Of a DNA stretch of 31,742 nucleotides, positions 1 through 7,242 are shown one piece after another. The stretch comes from JAPLVB01 sp964353635 (GTDB lineage Archaea > Aenigmatarchaeota > Aenigmatarchaeia > QMZP01), in contig CAYGVS010000011.1 in the NCBI GenBank assembly GCA_964353635.1, forward strand, positions 1 to 31,742. Direction: 5' to 3'. The position numbers and the translations under genes are program-made. The notes beneath the pieces were generated by a model. It had not been told where the DNA came from. It worked only from the letters and a program-made list of their open reading frames with translations, and did no database searches. Each line of letters opens with the position of its first letter. Positions within the stretch are counted from its first letter, which is position 1.

Positions 1-980
1 GGGACATTGTCCATGAAGGAGGAGGCTGCCACGGAAACCCATATTACTATCGCCAGTATTATGGTTGGGCTGGTTATCCCCAGGCCGCCTACACTGTTTA
101 CGAAATCAGTCAAAAGGCCTGTGACCTCGAGGGAGCCTATCACGACAAATATGCCTGTTATGAACAGGAAGGAATTCCAGTCAAAATCCTTTATCATGGA
201 TTTCGCTTTCTTCCTGCCGACTATCAGGGAGGCAAACCCCGCTGCCAGCCCGACAGGCCCGGGTCTCAAGCCGAAGTAAGGCCCGAAAGCCAGGGCAAGG
301 ACGCCTGCAATGAAAACAACCAAGGGAATGTAATCCACCTTTATTTTTTCCTCTTTAATACTCACGTTCTTGTTCATTTTCCTGAAAATGAAGAGAAGGC
401 TCAGGAGGGCAGCCACAACCCCGAAAAGGGTTATCACACCCAGACCCAGCCTGCCCTGGAACCAGTAAAAATCGAAGAATTTCATGCCTGTCTGGATGGC
501 CAGTATCAGTGCAGGCGGGTCTGCTATCATGGTAATCGTGGTCACTATATTCGCACTGATGACAATGGAGACCAGGTAAGGGAATAAGCTGGACTTGAGC
601 TTCTTGGATAGTTCTATGGCAATGGGAGCCACCATGAGAACAGTTCCCACGTTCTCCATGAAGGAGGAGAGGAAGGCTGTTATCGCGCAAAGGTAAACAA
701 TGGCGTATTTCTCCTTTTTTGCATGCCTGACAATCTTGCTGGCGATCAGTGCGGGGATTTTGCTATCAGTGAATATCATGGAGACCATCATGAAACCCCA
801 GTAAATACCCAGGACATCCCACTTTATCGCGCTGAAGAGCGCGATTTGCGGCGACACTATACCGAAAAGAATAAGCAATCCTGCAGCACCCAGGGAGGCG
901 TACGCTATCTTTACCCTCCTTGAAATCGCAAGGTAATAGCAAGCTATGAATATGGTGAGCGCGATTATCTTTTCAATCAT
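1..980 (-). CDS. ArsB/NhaD-type (ion transporter superfamily) permease, 3' end cut by window edge
   Basis: An uninterrupted minus-strand frame begins with ATG at 980 and leaves the window at base 1, so the C-terminus is missing; about 326 residues are visible. It is almost entirely hydrophobic, with about nine membrane segments. It carries the motif SSFMENVGT near residues 105-113 and a second copy, SSFMDNV, at the visible end. Such a paired helix-breaking motif, one per half, is typical of the ArsB/NhaD/CitM ion transporter superfamily of inverted-repeat permeases. The residues AxxVTTITMIADPPALI after the first motif also fit. The substrate (arsenite, sodium/proton or an organic anion) cannot be told from the sequence. 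No companion arsenic genes are present. The gene seems to stand alone, with an AT-rich upstream gap. Confidence 0.8.
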   Translation of the reverse strand, partial: MIEKIIALTIFIACYYLAISRRVKIAYASLGAAGLLILFGIVSPQIALFSAIKWDVLGIYWGFMMVSMIFTDSKIPALIASKIVRHAKKEKYAIVYLCAITAFLSSFMENVGTVLMVAPIAIELSKKLKSSLFPYLVSIVISANIVTTITMIADPPALILAIQTGMKFFDFYWFQGRLGLGVITLFGVVAALLSLLFIFRKMNKNVSIKEEKIKVDYIPLVVFIAGVLALAFGPYFGLRPGPVGLAAGFASLIVGRKKAKSMIKDFDWNSFLFITGIFVVIGSLEVTGLLTDFVNSVGGLGITSPTIILAIVIWVSVAASSFMDNV

Positions 981-1101
981 ATATGTAAATATTGGTTCTG
1001 CCTCATAATAAAATTTGACATAAGTTCAGTTAGATCAAGACTTAGCGGAATATATCACTCTTTTTGGTTTCCAGAAGATCCTCTAGAAAGAAAAGAGAAA
1101 C

Positions 1102-1812
1102 TCACTCAACCGTGAAGTAAACCCGCCTGTTGGATTTGCCCTTGTTCTCTACATCCTTTATGTGCAGCTGGCCTATCTCTGAGGTGTTCTTCACGTGGCA
1201 GCCCCCACAGGCCTGCTTGTCCAGGCCATCTATCTCCACTATGCGGAACTCCTGGATTTCCGGGGCCATGCCTTTTGCAAGCTTTACAAGGGTAGGATCT
1301 GACTCCAGCTCGTGCCTGGAAAGGAAGGAGAACCTTACTGGAAGGCCTTTCTTTATCATCTGATTAGCCTTCTCTCCGAAGGAGTGCATCTGGCTGCGGT
1401 CGAAGTTTTCAAGCGAGAAGTCTATCCTGGTCTTATCCTCCCCTATCTGGCTCCCTGTTATCAAAGCCTCCGTCTCCTGGTGTATCACAGCCGCCAGGAT
1501 GTGGCAGGCAGTATGATAGCGCATGAAAAGGTGCCTGCGGGGCCAGTCTATCCTGCACAGGACCTTGTCGCCTGGCTGGAGGCCCGGCTGGTCCACCTCA
1601 TGTGATATCGTCCCGTCGAACTTGCCAACATAAACAAGGCTGAAGACCTTGTGGTCCGATAGCCTTTCCATGCTCCCTTTGTCATAGGGCTGGCCTCCTG
1701 CGTTCGGGTAGAACCCAGCCTGGTCAATGACCACGAAGTTCCTGTCTACCTTTGTCACAGTGGCTTCGAATTCCTTCAGGTATGGGTTCAGGAGGTAAAG
1801 CGGGCGGTCCAT
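1102..1812 (-). CDS. alaX: AlaX-type alanyl-tRNA editing protein
   Basis: A freestanding trans-editing protein expected to hydrolyse mischarged Ser- or Gly-tRNA(Ala) in the cytosol. The 236-residue product resembles the second half of the AlaRS editing region. The zinc motifs are visible: HTACH (H100, H104) and CGGCH (C202, H206), which together give the HxxxH...CxxxH ligand set. The N-terminal segment with FYPNAGGQPYD is the conserved strand-loop of the AlaX/ThrRS second additional domain. The length fits medium-type AlaX. I chose ATG 1812 rather than the upstream ATG at 1932 because family homology begins there. A TATA-like CATTTAT lies about 25 bases upstream, giving a leaderless message. 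The gene is monocistronic. Confidence 0.93.
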   Translation of the reverse strand: MDRPLYLLNPYLKEFEATVTKVDRNFVVIDQAGFYPNAGGQPYDKGSMERLSDHKVFSLVYVGKFDGTISHEVDQPGLQPGDKVLCRIDWPRRHLFMRYHTACHILAAVIHQETEALITGSQIGEDKTRIDFSLENFDRSQMHSFGEKANQMIKKGLPVRFSFLSRHELESDPTLVKLAKGMAPEIQEFRIVEIDGLDKQACGGCHVKNTSEIGQLHIKDVENKGKSNRRVYFTVE

Positions 1813-1980
1813 AGAGAAAGATTGGGGAGGAGGGATAAATGCCTTTGCGAACACTTCAGGCAAAGCCTTAAATCCCCGGACACAATAAATCTGGGATGGA
1901 AAATTTCCAAAGAAGCTGACTGTATATGGCACAGGACAAGGCTGCAGCTTTCTGGCTGTCCTGAAGCTTCCTCTTAAGGC

Positions 1981-1990
1981 TTATAAATTA
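1981..1990 (+). promoter_or_regulatory. TATA box of the two-gene mini-operon at 2006
   Basis: TTATAAATTA lies 16-25 bases upstream of the GTG at 2006, the normal archaeal TATA to start-site spacing. The transcript would start at or just before the start codon (leaderless). Confidence 0.55.
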
Positions 1991-2005
1991 AACATCACCC
2001 ACAAT

Positions 2006-2164
2006 GTGAAACTCTTCGAAGAAAGGAATGCATATCAGCTCCTTGACCATATTTGGGAAAAGCTGGATGAGCTGCCGCGAACTGAAGATGTGGAATTCAG
2101 GAGGGTGCCGGAAAAACTCAGGAAGCTCATAGAGAAAAGCCTGTACTATGATGTGGGAGTATGA
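2006..2164 (+). CDS. hypothetical 52-residue charged helical protein
   Basis: A GTG-started frame of 52 residues beginning VKLFEERNAYQLLDHIWEKL. It is rich in Glu, Lys and Leu and probably forms one or two amphipathic helices. There are no cysteines and no membrane segment. Its stop overlaps the ATG of the next gene (ATGA at 2161-2164), strong evidence that both are translated from one message. A TATA box at 1981-1990 is placed for leaderless initiation at the GTG. I do not recognise the family. Its small size and coupling to a zinc-ribbon protein suggest a two-component module, but that is inference. Confidence 0.6.
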   Translation: MKLFEERNAYQLLDHIWEKLDELPRTEDVEFRRVPEKLRKLIEKSLYYDVGV

Positions 2165-2322
2165 AAATCAAGCTATTTCATCCGAAGGACCTGAAGCAGT
2201 TATCAATCAGCCGCTGCCCAAAATGCTCAGGAGAAGGCAAGATATGGGACTTCTCGGATCATGAAGAGCCGGCTTTCTACTACTGCGATTTGTGCAGGGG
2301 ACAGTTTTTGACAGGGAACTGA
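2161..2322 (+). CDS. small zinc-ribbon protein, 53 residues
   Basis: Starts with ATG overlapping the preceding stop (ATGA). The product has a treble-clef/zinc-ribbon pattern CPKC at residues 19-22 and CDLC near the C-terminus, about 25 residues apart, with aromatic residues between. Such mini zinc ribbons in archaea bind nucleic acid or act as accessory subunits; no specific role can be assigned. The last codons (RGQFLTGN-stop) are echoed 48 bases downstream as KGQFLMSN-stop without a start, so the 3' end has been tandemly duplicated. Confidence 0.65.
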   Translation: MKIKLFHPKDLKQLSISRCPKCSGEGKIWDFSDHEEPAFYYCDLCRGQFLTGN

Positions 2323-2374
2323 TTCGGCCAAACTTATTTGCACAAAGGACAGTTCTTGATGAGCAATTGATTCA
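2287..2374 (+). repeat. 48-base-period imperfect tandem duplication of a gene 3' end
   Basis: Bases 2287-2326 and 2335-2374 align with a 48-base offset. Both contain GGACAGTTYTTGA and end in TGATTCRG. In the same frame the copies read CDLCRGQFLTGN-stop and TYLHKGQFLMSN-stop. The second copy has lost both zinc cysteines and lies outside the gene. Confidence 0.6.
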
Positions 2375-2393
2375 GAAAATGTAAGAGTAAGGA

Positions 2394-2606
2394 CTATTCC
2401 GTATAGCCGCCATTATATTCTGACTGTGTTATCCTAACTGAATTACCGCAATGTCCGGAAGTGAAGACTGGTGGAAACCAAGACGGTGTGGGGTCGTAGT
2501 CTTCGCTAGGCTTTCTGTAATGACGAAAGCAGATATCCTGTTTATTATAAGAACTAAGAATCCCCTTGCAAATCGTGCACCGCCTTTCTTCCTGAATCTT
2601 TTTCAT
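2394..2606 (-). CDS. small zinc-finger-like protein
   Basis: About 70 residues. The core RRCTICKGILSSYNKQDICFRHY matches a pattern common in archaeal and bacterial mini-proteins: a CxxC knuckle, LS-YN, then C-F-x-H, giving a likely Cys3His zinc site. The rest is Pro/Ser rich with a possible C-terminal acidic tail. ATG 2606 is chosen because TTTAAAATA at about 2628-2636 sits 25 bases upstream. A GTG at 2621 in the same frame is the alternative start. Function is unknown; it could be a nucleic-acid-binding accessory protein. It is transcribed alone and faces the upstream mini-operon. Confidence 0.6.
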   Translation of the reverse strand: MKKIQEERRCTICKGILSSYNKQDICFRHYRKPSEDYDPTPSWFPPVFTSGHCGNSVRITQSEYNGGYTE

Positions 2607-2701
2607 ACCGCTATAATTCACTCTCGTATTTTAAATCTCAAGAACCCTCCAATCCCACCGATATGGAGGAACTTTTCCCCGCTTTCGTGCTCGCCTGGCG
2701 T

Positions 2702-3589
2702 TTATTTCCTGAGATACCTGTCATTCTCTTTGACATATCTCTTCAGGAGCCACTGCACGAATATGTTCTCGTTCCCCTTTACCTGCGCTCTCTCTAATGC
2801 GTTATAGTAGCTGCTTCTCCTTTTATAAGGTATGTCTAGCATAGGATAGCCGTGCATGTTAAGGACAAAATTCATCATCAGCCTCGACATCCTTCCATTC
2901 CCGTCCCCGAATGGATGGATACTGACGAATCTCAGATGGACAAGGGCGGCAAGCTCCACTGGATGCGTTTTTGCCTTGGCCTTATCATACCACTTGAAGA
3001 ACTCCCTCAAGAGCGGATAGACTTCTGCCGGGAATGGAGGCATGAACTTGCTGCCGGAGATGGCTACCTGATATTCCCTTATCTTCCCGGCTTGGTCGGG
3101 CTTGGTGGCCTGGAACATCCTTTTATGCCATACCAGCACCGCTTGGAGAGCCAAGTCTTTCTTATAAGCCAGCATTTCGTAAAATACTTCTTTGTGCGCT
3201 TCAGTTTCCTTCACGTCTCGCAGAGGCTTCTTAGGGGTAATGCCCTTTTCAAGGAGGTCGGCAGTCTCCCTGAAAGTAAGGATTGAACCTTCTATCCTCT
3301 GCGTGTCATAGGTGAACTTGACCATGAAGGATTCCATCTCCTTCTCGCGGCTGGAAGGAGGCATCGCCTTCAGGTTCTGCGAATAGCCTTTCCTTATCCT
3401 TTCCAGGACAGGTTGCCATTTCTCCTTGTATATTCCTGCAAGGAAATCGGTCTTTATCCTTTCTATGTTTTTTGGGATTTCCTTGCCCAGATAAATCTCT
3501 TTCTTTTCCACTTTGCCATCCCTTCGGAAAGCGTGCTCAAGGTAGAAGTATTCCTGATTCCCTGATATTTTCCTCTTTATTGTGACCAT
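2702..3589 (-). CDS. Fic-domain protein (AMPylase-type), with own inhibitory motif
   Basis: Fic enzymes transfer a nucleotide monophosphate, usually AMP from ATP, to a hydroxyl group on a target protein. The 295-residue product has the full catalytic motif HPFGDGNGR at residues 225-233. It also has an upstream inhibitory helix motif TQRIEG at 96-101 that fits (S/T)xxxE(G/N), so it should be a self-inhibited class II Fic. The first 60 residues form an extra basic region, and the C-terminal 40 residues resemble the winged-helix-like tail of Fic/DOC-type proteins. A TATA box lies about 25 bases upstream of ATG 3589, inside an 8-base inverted repeat. There is no antitoxin partner gene next to it, in keeping with an internal inhibitor. 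Confidence 0.9.
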   Translation of the reverse strand: MVTIKRKISGNQEYFYLEHAFRRDGKVEKKEIYLGKEIPKNIERIKTDFLAGIYKEKWQPVLERIRKGYSQNLKAMPPSSREKEMESFMVKFTYDTQRIEGSILTFRETADLLEKGITPKKPLRDVKETEAHKEVFYEMLAYKKDLALQAVLVWHKRMFQATKPDQAGKIREYQVAISGSKFMPPFPAEVYPLLREFFKWYDKAKAKTHPVELAALVHLRFVSIHPFGDGNGRMSRLMMNFVLNMHGYPMLDIPYKRRSSYYNALERAQVKGNENIFVQWLLKRYVKENDRYLRK

Positions 3590-3600
3590 ATGAATATTTA

Positions 3601-3646
3601 CCCCTACATATTTATAAAGTTATGTATTTTATACAAATTGTAGGGG
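3601..3646. promoter_or_regulatory. inverted repeat bracketing the fic promoter
   Basis: CCCCTACA at 3601-3608 and TGTAGGGG at 3639-3646 are perfect reverse complements 30 bases apart. Between them lies the TATA-like TTTATAAAG at 3611-3619 (minus-strand CTTTATAAA). A further short palindrome TACAAATTGTA sits at 3632-3642. The arrangement suits a repressor bridging the promoter, possibly Fic itself or a separate regulator. Confidence 0.45.
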
Positions 3647-3684
3647 CAAGAAATTACTCCCTTATCTTGAACCGATTCTGGAAT

Positions 3685-3706
3685 GAAGGCGTCTCTTGAC
3701 GCCTTC
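3685..3706. repeat. palindromic element copy 1 (intergenic)
   Basis: GAAGGCGTC, loop TCTT, GACGCCTTC. The left flank TTCTGGAAT is the reverse complement of the ATTCCAGAA flank seen in other copies, so this copy lies in reverse orientation. It sits between the fic promoter and the pelA 3' end. Confidence 0.85.
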
Positions 3707-3739
3707 GTACTTCCGTCCGCCTTCTGTCTTTTGGCTACC

Positions 3740-4771
3740 CTATTTATCCCTTATTTGAAATCGCAGAAACCCCCCAATTCCTCCCAGGGAAATGAATTTT
3801 TCCCCGCTCTCATGCTCGCTGGAAATAACAACAATCTCTGTGTGCATTTTTTCTGCCTCGTCCAGGATGCTTTCAAAGTCGTGTATCTTCTCCTCAGAGA
3901 CCAGAAGCCTTTCAATCGCACCCATCCTCAGTGCATGTTCTGTCTCCTTCTTCCCATAGACCACAGGTCCCTCCCTTCCGGCCTCCATCAAAAGGGTCTC
4001 CACAAGCTCTGTCTCTTTTGCCACTCTGGTCTCCTTGAGGAGCTTGTTGGCAGATGTCTGGATGACCTCCTGGATTCCTCTCCTGCCTGCTGAGCTGGTC
4101 TTCTCAAGCAGTATCTTCCGGGAAAGCTCTGGATTTTTCCCCTGGATGAACTTGAGCAGGTTGTCCTTCTCGAACCCAGGCCCTGCGAGCACAATGGCCT
4201 CATAGGACGCCTTGGCTTCCAGGGTCTTGAGCAACTCCTGGAAGTATTCCCCTCCCCGCTCCTGCTTTCCTACTTTCTGGCCGCCTTTCTTTGCGGTTAT
4301 GGAGCCTGACCACTCAATCCCGGATTCGGTAAGGCTTGCGAACTCAGCTTCCTCCCTATCCAGGGAGCATATGAAAAGCAGAGGCCTCCTCTGGCGGGCT
4401 TTCTTCAGCCTGTCCAGCTGGAAGGATTTCCACCTGGTTTTCTGGATTGTCAGGATTGTGTCAGTGTCTACGGAAAGAGTGTGGTAGGAGGCTGTCTGGA
4501 TGTCCTCGGGGCCTTCTGCTATCTTCCCTCCAAGCCTGAGCACCTTTATGTCTTTGTGGTATTCCACCTTCTCCAGGCTTATGGTAAGGGTCACAGGCTT
4601 TCGGTCCCCGGAATCCACCTCATTCCCGCGCTTCACAGTGGTCTTACGGAGAGTCCTTGAGGTAACCAGATCTCTCTTCTCCAATATCTTCTCCAGGTGC
4701 CACAGGTCATCAGGGTTCTCTGTCTTGAGCCTGATGATGCCGTGGCGGAGGTCTGCCTTGAGGATTTGCAT
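3740..4771 (-). CDS. pelA: mRNA surveillance protein Pelota (aDom34)
   Basis: The release-factor-1-like protein that, with aEF1A and ABCE1, rescues ribosomes stalled on mRNA. The 343 residues show the Pelota architecture. An N-terminal Sm-like domain (MQILKADLRHGIIRLKTENPDDLW; VSRTLRKTT-like segment) is followed by a central eRF1-like domain (residues about 125-245, with YEAIVLAGPGFEKDNLLKF). The C-terminal L7Ae-like domain ends in SLGGIGGFLRF. There is no GGQ motif, as expected for Pelota rather than aRF1. The length is slightly below the family norm of about 350. The start at ATG 4771 matches the conserved N-terminus. No clear TATA box is seen upstream. Confidence 0.95.
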   Translation of the reverse strand: MQILKADLRHGIIRLKTENPDDLWHLEKILEKRDLVTSRTLRKTTVKRGNEVDSGDRKPVTLTISLEKVEYHKDIKVLRLGGKIAEGPEDIQTASYHTLSVDTDTILTIQKTRWKSFQLDRLKKARQRRPLLFICSLDREEAEFASLTESGIEWSGSITAKKGGQKVGKQERGGEYFQELLKTLEAKASYEAIVLAGPGFEKDNLLKFIQGKNPELSRKILLEKTSSAGRRGIQEVIQTSANKLLKETRVAKETELVETLLMEAGREGPVVYGKKETEHALRMGAIERLLVSEEKIHDFESILDEAEKMHTEIVVISSEHESGEKFISLGGIGGFLRFQIRDK

Positions 4772-4897
4772 TCGCAGAGGGCTAAGAAGCTGCCGCTTTC
4801 ATGCCCTCTACCGAACTACTCCCATGAAGGACATGAAGCTGCCTATTAGCCTGATATCAATAATTCTATTTTGTGGTTTATGAATTAGAAGAATGTA

Positions 4898-5617
4898 CTA
4901 ATCGAAAATCTCCGCGTTCCCGTAGAGCCATGTGTGCTTTCCAGCGGATGTTTTCACGATTCCGGCTTTATACCCTAAAGCATTTTCCAAGGATGTAGCA
5001 TATATTTTTGAAAGTTCCTCTTCGCCTCCAATAATGTCCACAATTTCTTCAAAAGGCTTCCCTATCAATGCTTCTTCCTTTTCCCTTCCAGCATGTTTCA
5101 CAATCTCTTCGTGAAGATTTCTCTTCCATTCCCTTTCATAACGATTGAATTTTTCCCATGGGCTGCGTTCTTGGAGTTTTCTGAATTTCTTATGTCTAAG
5201 CAGGAACTTCTCGAAAGTTCCAGGGAATCCACTTCTCTGGCGGGCTGAATACAGGGCATGGTCCTTCACGTCAGCCCCTATCAGATAGACAGGAGGAGTA
5301 TCAATATTACTTTCTAGAAGAGCGGCATCCATACTTTCTCCATAGATATCGGATCTCGAAGGCTTTACGTTAAAGCTGGGATGGTAGTGTATATGGAGAA
5401 GCCTGTCCCCTTCATGTGGAATGACAGCCATTACTTTTCCATAATCTCCTCTAACATAATTGGAACAATTGGCTCCTTTATTCTGGAAGTACTGAGCAAC
5501 GAATTGTGTCTCGATTCCTTCCTTTCTCAAATCCCCCAGAGACTTGCCTTCGTAATCCTGGAAAGCGCTTGAGCTAAGGATTTTATCCACCCATCCTCTT
5601 TCAACTTGAGCTGCCAT
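4898..5617 (-). CDS. protein with JAMM-type metalloprotease motif, otherwise unrecognised
   Basis: About 239 residues. It contains HYHPSFNVKPSRSD (residues 77-90 from ATG 5617), which fits the JAB1/MPN/Mov34 zinc motif HxHx7SxxD exactly, including the typical HPS and PS-xx-D spacing. After it comes PPVYLIGADVKDHALYSARQRSGF, similar to the strand after the active site in JAB domains. This suggests an isopeptidase- or deSAMPylase-like hydrolase. The C-terminal 110 residues are helical and highly charged and match nothing I know. The start is uncertain: ATG 5617, or a GTG at 5635 lying inside a 19-base inverted repeat. It is a single gene and no ubiquitin-like gene is adjacent. Confidence 0.75.
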   Translation of the reverse strand: MAAQVERGWVDKILSSSAFQDYEGKSLGDLRKEGIETQFVAQYFQNKGANCSNYVRGDYGKVMAVIPHEGDRLLHIHYHPSFNVKPSRSDIYGESMDAALLESNIDTPPVYLIGADVKDHALYSARQRSGFPGTFEKFLLRHKKFRKLQERSPWEKFNRYEREWKRNLHEEIVKHAGREKEEALIGKPFEEIVDIIGGEEELSKIYATSLENALGYKAGIVKTSAGKHTWLYGNAEIFD

Positions 5618-5630
5618 ATTCCCACTATTT

Positions 5631-5649
5631 GTCACTATATTATAGTGAC
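5631..5649. promoter_or_regulatory. perfect 19-base inverted repeat over the JAMM gene promoter
   Basis: GTCACTATATTATAGTGAC has 8-base arms around ATT. It overlaps the TATA-like TATAATATAG on the minus strand and the alternative GTG start. A second TATA-like box, CTTTATAAG, lies just upstream (5658-5667). It looks like an operator. Confidence 0.55.
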
Positions 5650-5775
5650 ATAATATGCCTTATAAAGCTTTCTACATGTCTCTGCATGCTGTTTTTTGGC
5701 TTCAGAAAGCCTCCAAAATGACCCCCAGAAGGCCTTAAAACTGCGTATTTATTTGCCCAAAACCAATAATTAGGC

Positions 5776-6891
5776 ATGGCAGAAGTGGAAGACTTCATGT
5801 ACGTTCTGGTTGCGGGCATAATCATCCTTGCCATAGCGCTGGCATTCTTCGCGTTCATCCCTTCAGGAGGAATAGGAATTATTGTGCCTGTGGACAGTTT
5901 TTCCCTAGGCCCTGTGGGCTTCACAGGGGACAACATGGTCTCCAAATCCTATGGGAACTTCCAGGTCGGCGTTGTTAATAAGGATGTGATAAAGAGCACG
6001 CCGCAGATAGAGGTCTCATCCAGCTATCTCGGAGGAAAGACTGAGAAGCAGGAAGTGCGTATACTGAGCGCATACATACCCCTTGCAAGGGAGGGTATGA
6101 TAGCTTTCTACGTGCATGATTCCACTCCCACATACGGGAACCTGATAATAAAATGGAACGGCCTGGAGCTGTACAAGAACGGAGCCTCAAAGGGAGGGCC
6201 TTACAACCTCAGGATAGATCCCCGGTACCTGAAGGAGATCAACAACCTTGAGATATCCTGCGACGGCCCGGGGGCATACTTCTGGGCATCCACAGCTTAC
6301 ATTCTGAGGGACTTCAAGGTGACCCTTGATTATGGCAGCATGAAGCTCGTACCTTTCACCATGGGCTCAGAGGAGATTAATACCTTCAAGAACGGCGCGC
6401 TGGAGTTCTCATCATCCGGTTCGGCCACGCTTCTGGTAAAGGTCAACGGGGCTCAGGTTTTCAATTCAGTCCCGAGGGCTTCCGAATCCGTCAAGTTCGA
6501 CCTTTTCAATTCCGGGATAAGCCCGGGGAACAACATGATAACCCTCTCGACACAAGGAGGTACCTTGAGCCTCTCCAGTGTGTTGCTCAAGATATTCCTT
6601 TCCACAGATAACACTGTCGCAGAGAGGGTATTCACAATAGCCTCTGGGAACTACACGCTTTTCAGCCAGGGCTACAGGGGGAGGATTGAGTATGAAGTCC
6701 TTAGGACCATGAGGCAGGGCTCCCTCAGCATAAAGCTCAATGACAATCAGCTGACAGCCCCCGCTGTCCAGAGCGGGATCAACACTGTGTATTTCTCGGA
6801 GAAGGAGGCCCTGGAAGGCTCCAACACCATCACGTTCTCAGGCACTGGCGGATGGGATATTGGGCAGGTAAGCATAGTGCTGGAACGATAA
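5776..6891 (+). CDS. membrane-anchored beta-rich surface protein, function unknown
   Basis: 371 residues. A single N-terminal hydrophobic segment (VLVAGIIILAIALAFFAFI, about residues 10-29) would anchor the protein, followed by an outward domain of repeated beta-strand patterns. LLVKVNGAQVF and LSIKLNDNQL, each followed by a 'NxIxL/F' strand, suggest two or three jelly-roll or galactose-binding-like modules. There are no catalytic motifs. A TATA-like TATTTATT lies about 25 bases upstream of ATG 5776. The last 28 codons (KEALEGSNTITFS...SIVLER-stop) occur again at 8657-8746, downstream of the ATPase cassette. The protein may be part of a cell-surface structure; this is inference from topology. 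Confidence 0.65.
   Translation: MAEVEDFMYVLVAGIIILAIALAFFAFIPSGGIGIIVPVDSFSLGPVGFTGDNMVSKSYGNFQVGVVNKDVIKSTPQIEVSSSYLGGKTEKQEVRILSAYIPLAREGMIAFYVHDSTPTYGNLIIKWNGLELYKNGASKGGPYNLRIDPRYLKEINNLEISCDGPGAYFWASTAYILRDFKVTLDYGSMKLVPFTMGSEEINTFKNGALEFSSSGSATLLVKVNGAQVFNSVPRASESVKFDLFNSGISPGNNMITLSTQGGTLSLSSVLLKIFLSTDNTVAERVFTIASGNYTLFSQGYRGRIEYEVLRTMRQGSLSIKLNDNQLTAPAVQSGINTVYFSEKEALEGSNTITFSGTGGWDIGQVSIVLER
6802..6891 (+). repeat. direct repeat, left copy (3' end of the surface-protein gene)
   Basis: Aligns with 8657-8746 at a constant offset of 1855 bases with few mismatches. Most differences are silent: CTG/TTG, AAC/AAT, and GAACGATAA/GAGAGGTGA, which both encode Glu-Arg-stop. Confidence 0.85.
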
Positions 6892-6893
6892 AT

Positions 6894-7241
6894 TCATTTC
6901 TTTAATTCCTTTGAAACATTTCTTGTGAGGAAATTCAACTGCTCATCCCTGTCGGTGCCCCAATCATTTTCATCCAGAATCCTGGCCCAGCCAAAGACAT
7001 CGAATTCCGCATCGAATTTGACTCTCGAGAACCCTTTCTTTGTGAGTTCCTGCAGAACAGGATAAAGAATCTTCTGGAATGTGACTCTTTTTCTTTCCAT
7101 AGGTTTCATGCCTCTGAGAACCTTTATGACCACGCCCGCGACTATCGTTTCAAATTCACTCTTGGTAAACTTTTGCTTGTGGTAAATCTGAATGTAATCG
7201 CTTTCTTCGCACGTACCATATCCGATATTGTAGATGTGCAA
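6894..7241 (-). CDS. hypothetical protein, partner of the upstream ATPase
   Basis: 115 residues, starting one base after the stop of the upstream ATPase gene, so almost certainly in its operon. It is mixed alpha/beta with no cysteine pairs and no membrane segment. The stretch VKFDAEFDVFGWARILDENDWGTDRDEQ is acidic. I do not recognise a family. Its 3' end lies 2 bases from the convergent end of the surface-protein gene. The pair of this gene and the ATPase lies between two copies of a 90-base direct repeat and may have arrived together. Confidence 0.6.
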   Translation of the reverse strand: MHIYNIGYGTCEESDYIQIYHKQKFTKSEFETIVAGVVIKVLRGMKPMERKRVTFQKILYPVLQELTKKGFSRVKFDAEFDVFGWARILDENDWGTDRDEQLNFLTRNVSKELKK

Positions 7242-7242
7242 T

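Noticed and set aside
355..690. 111-codon minus-strand frame near the left edge
   Set aside because: Different frame from the permease, which is open across the whole stretch and has clear membrane motifs.
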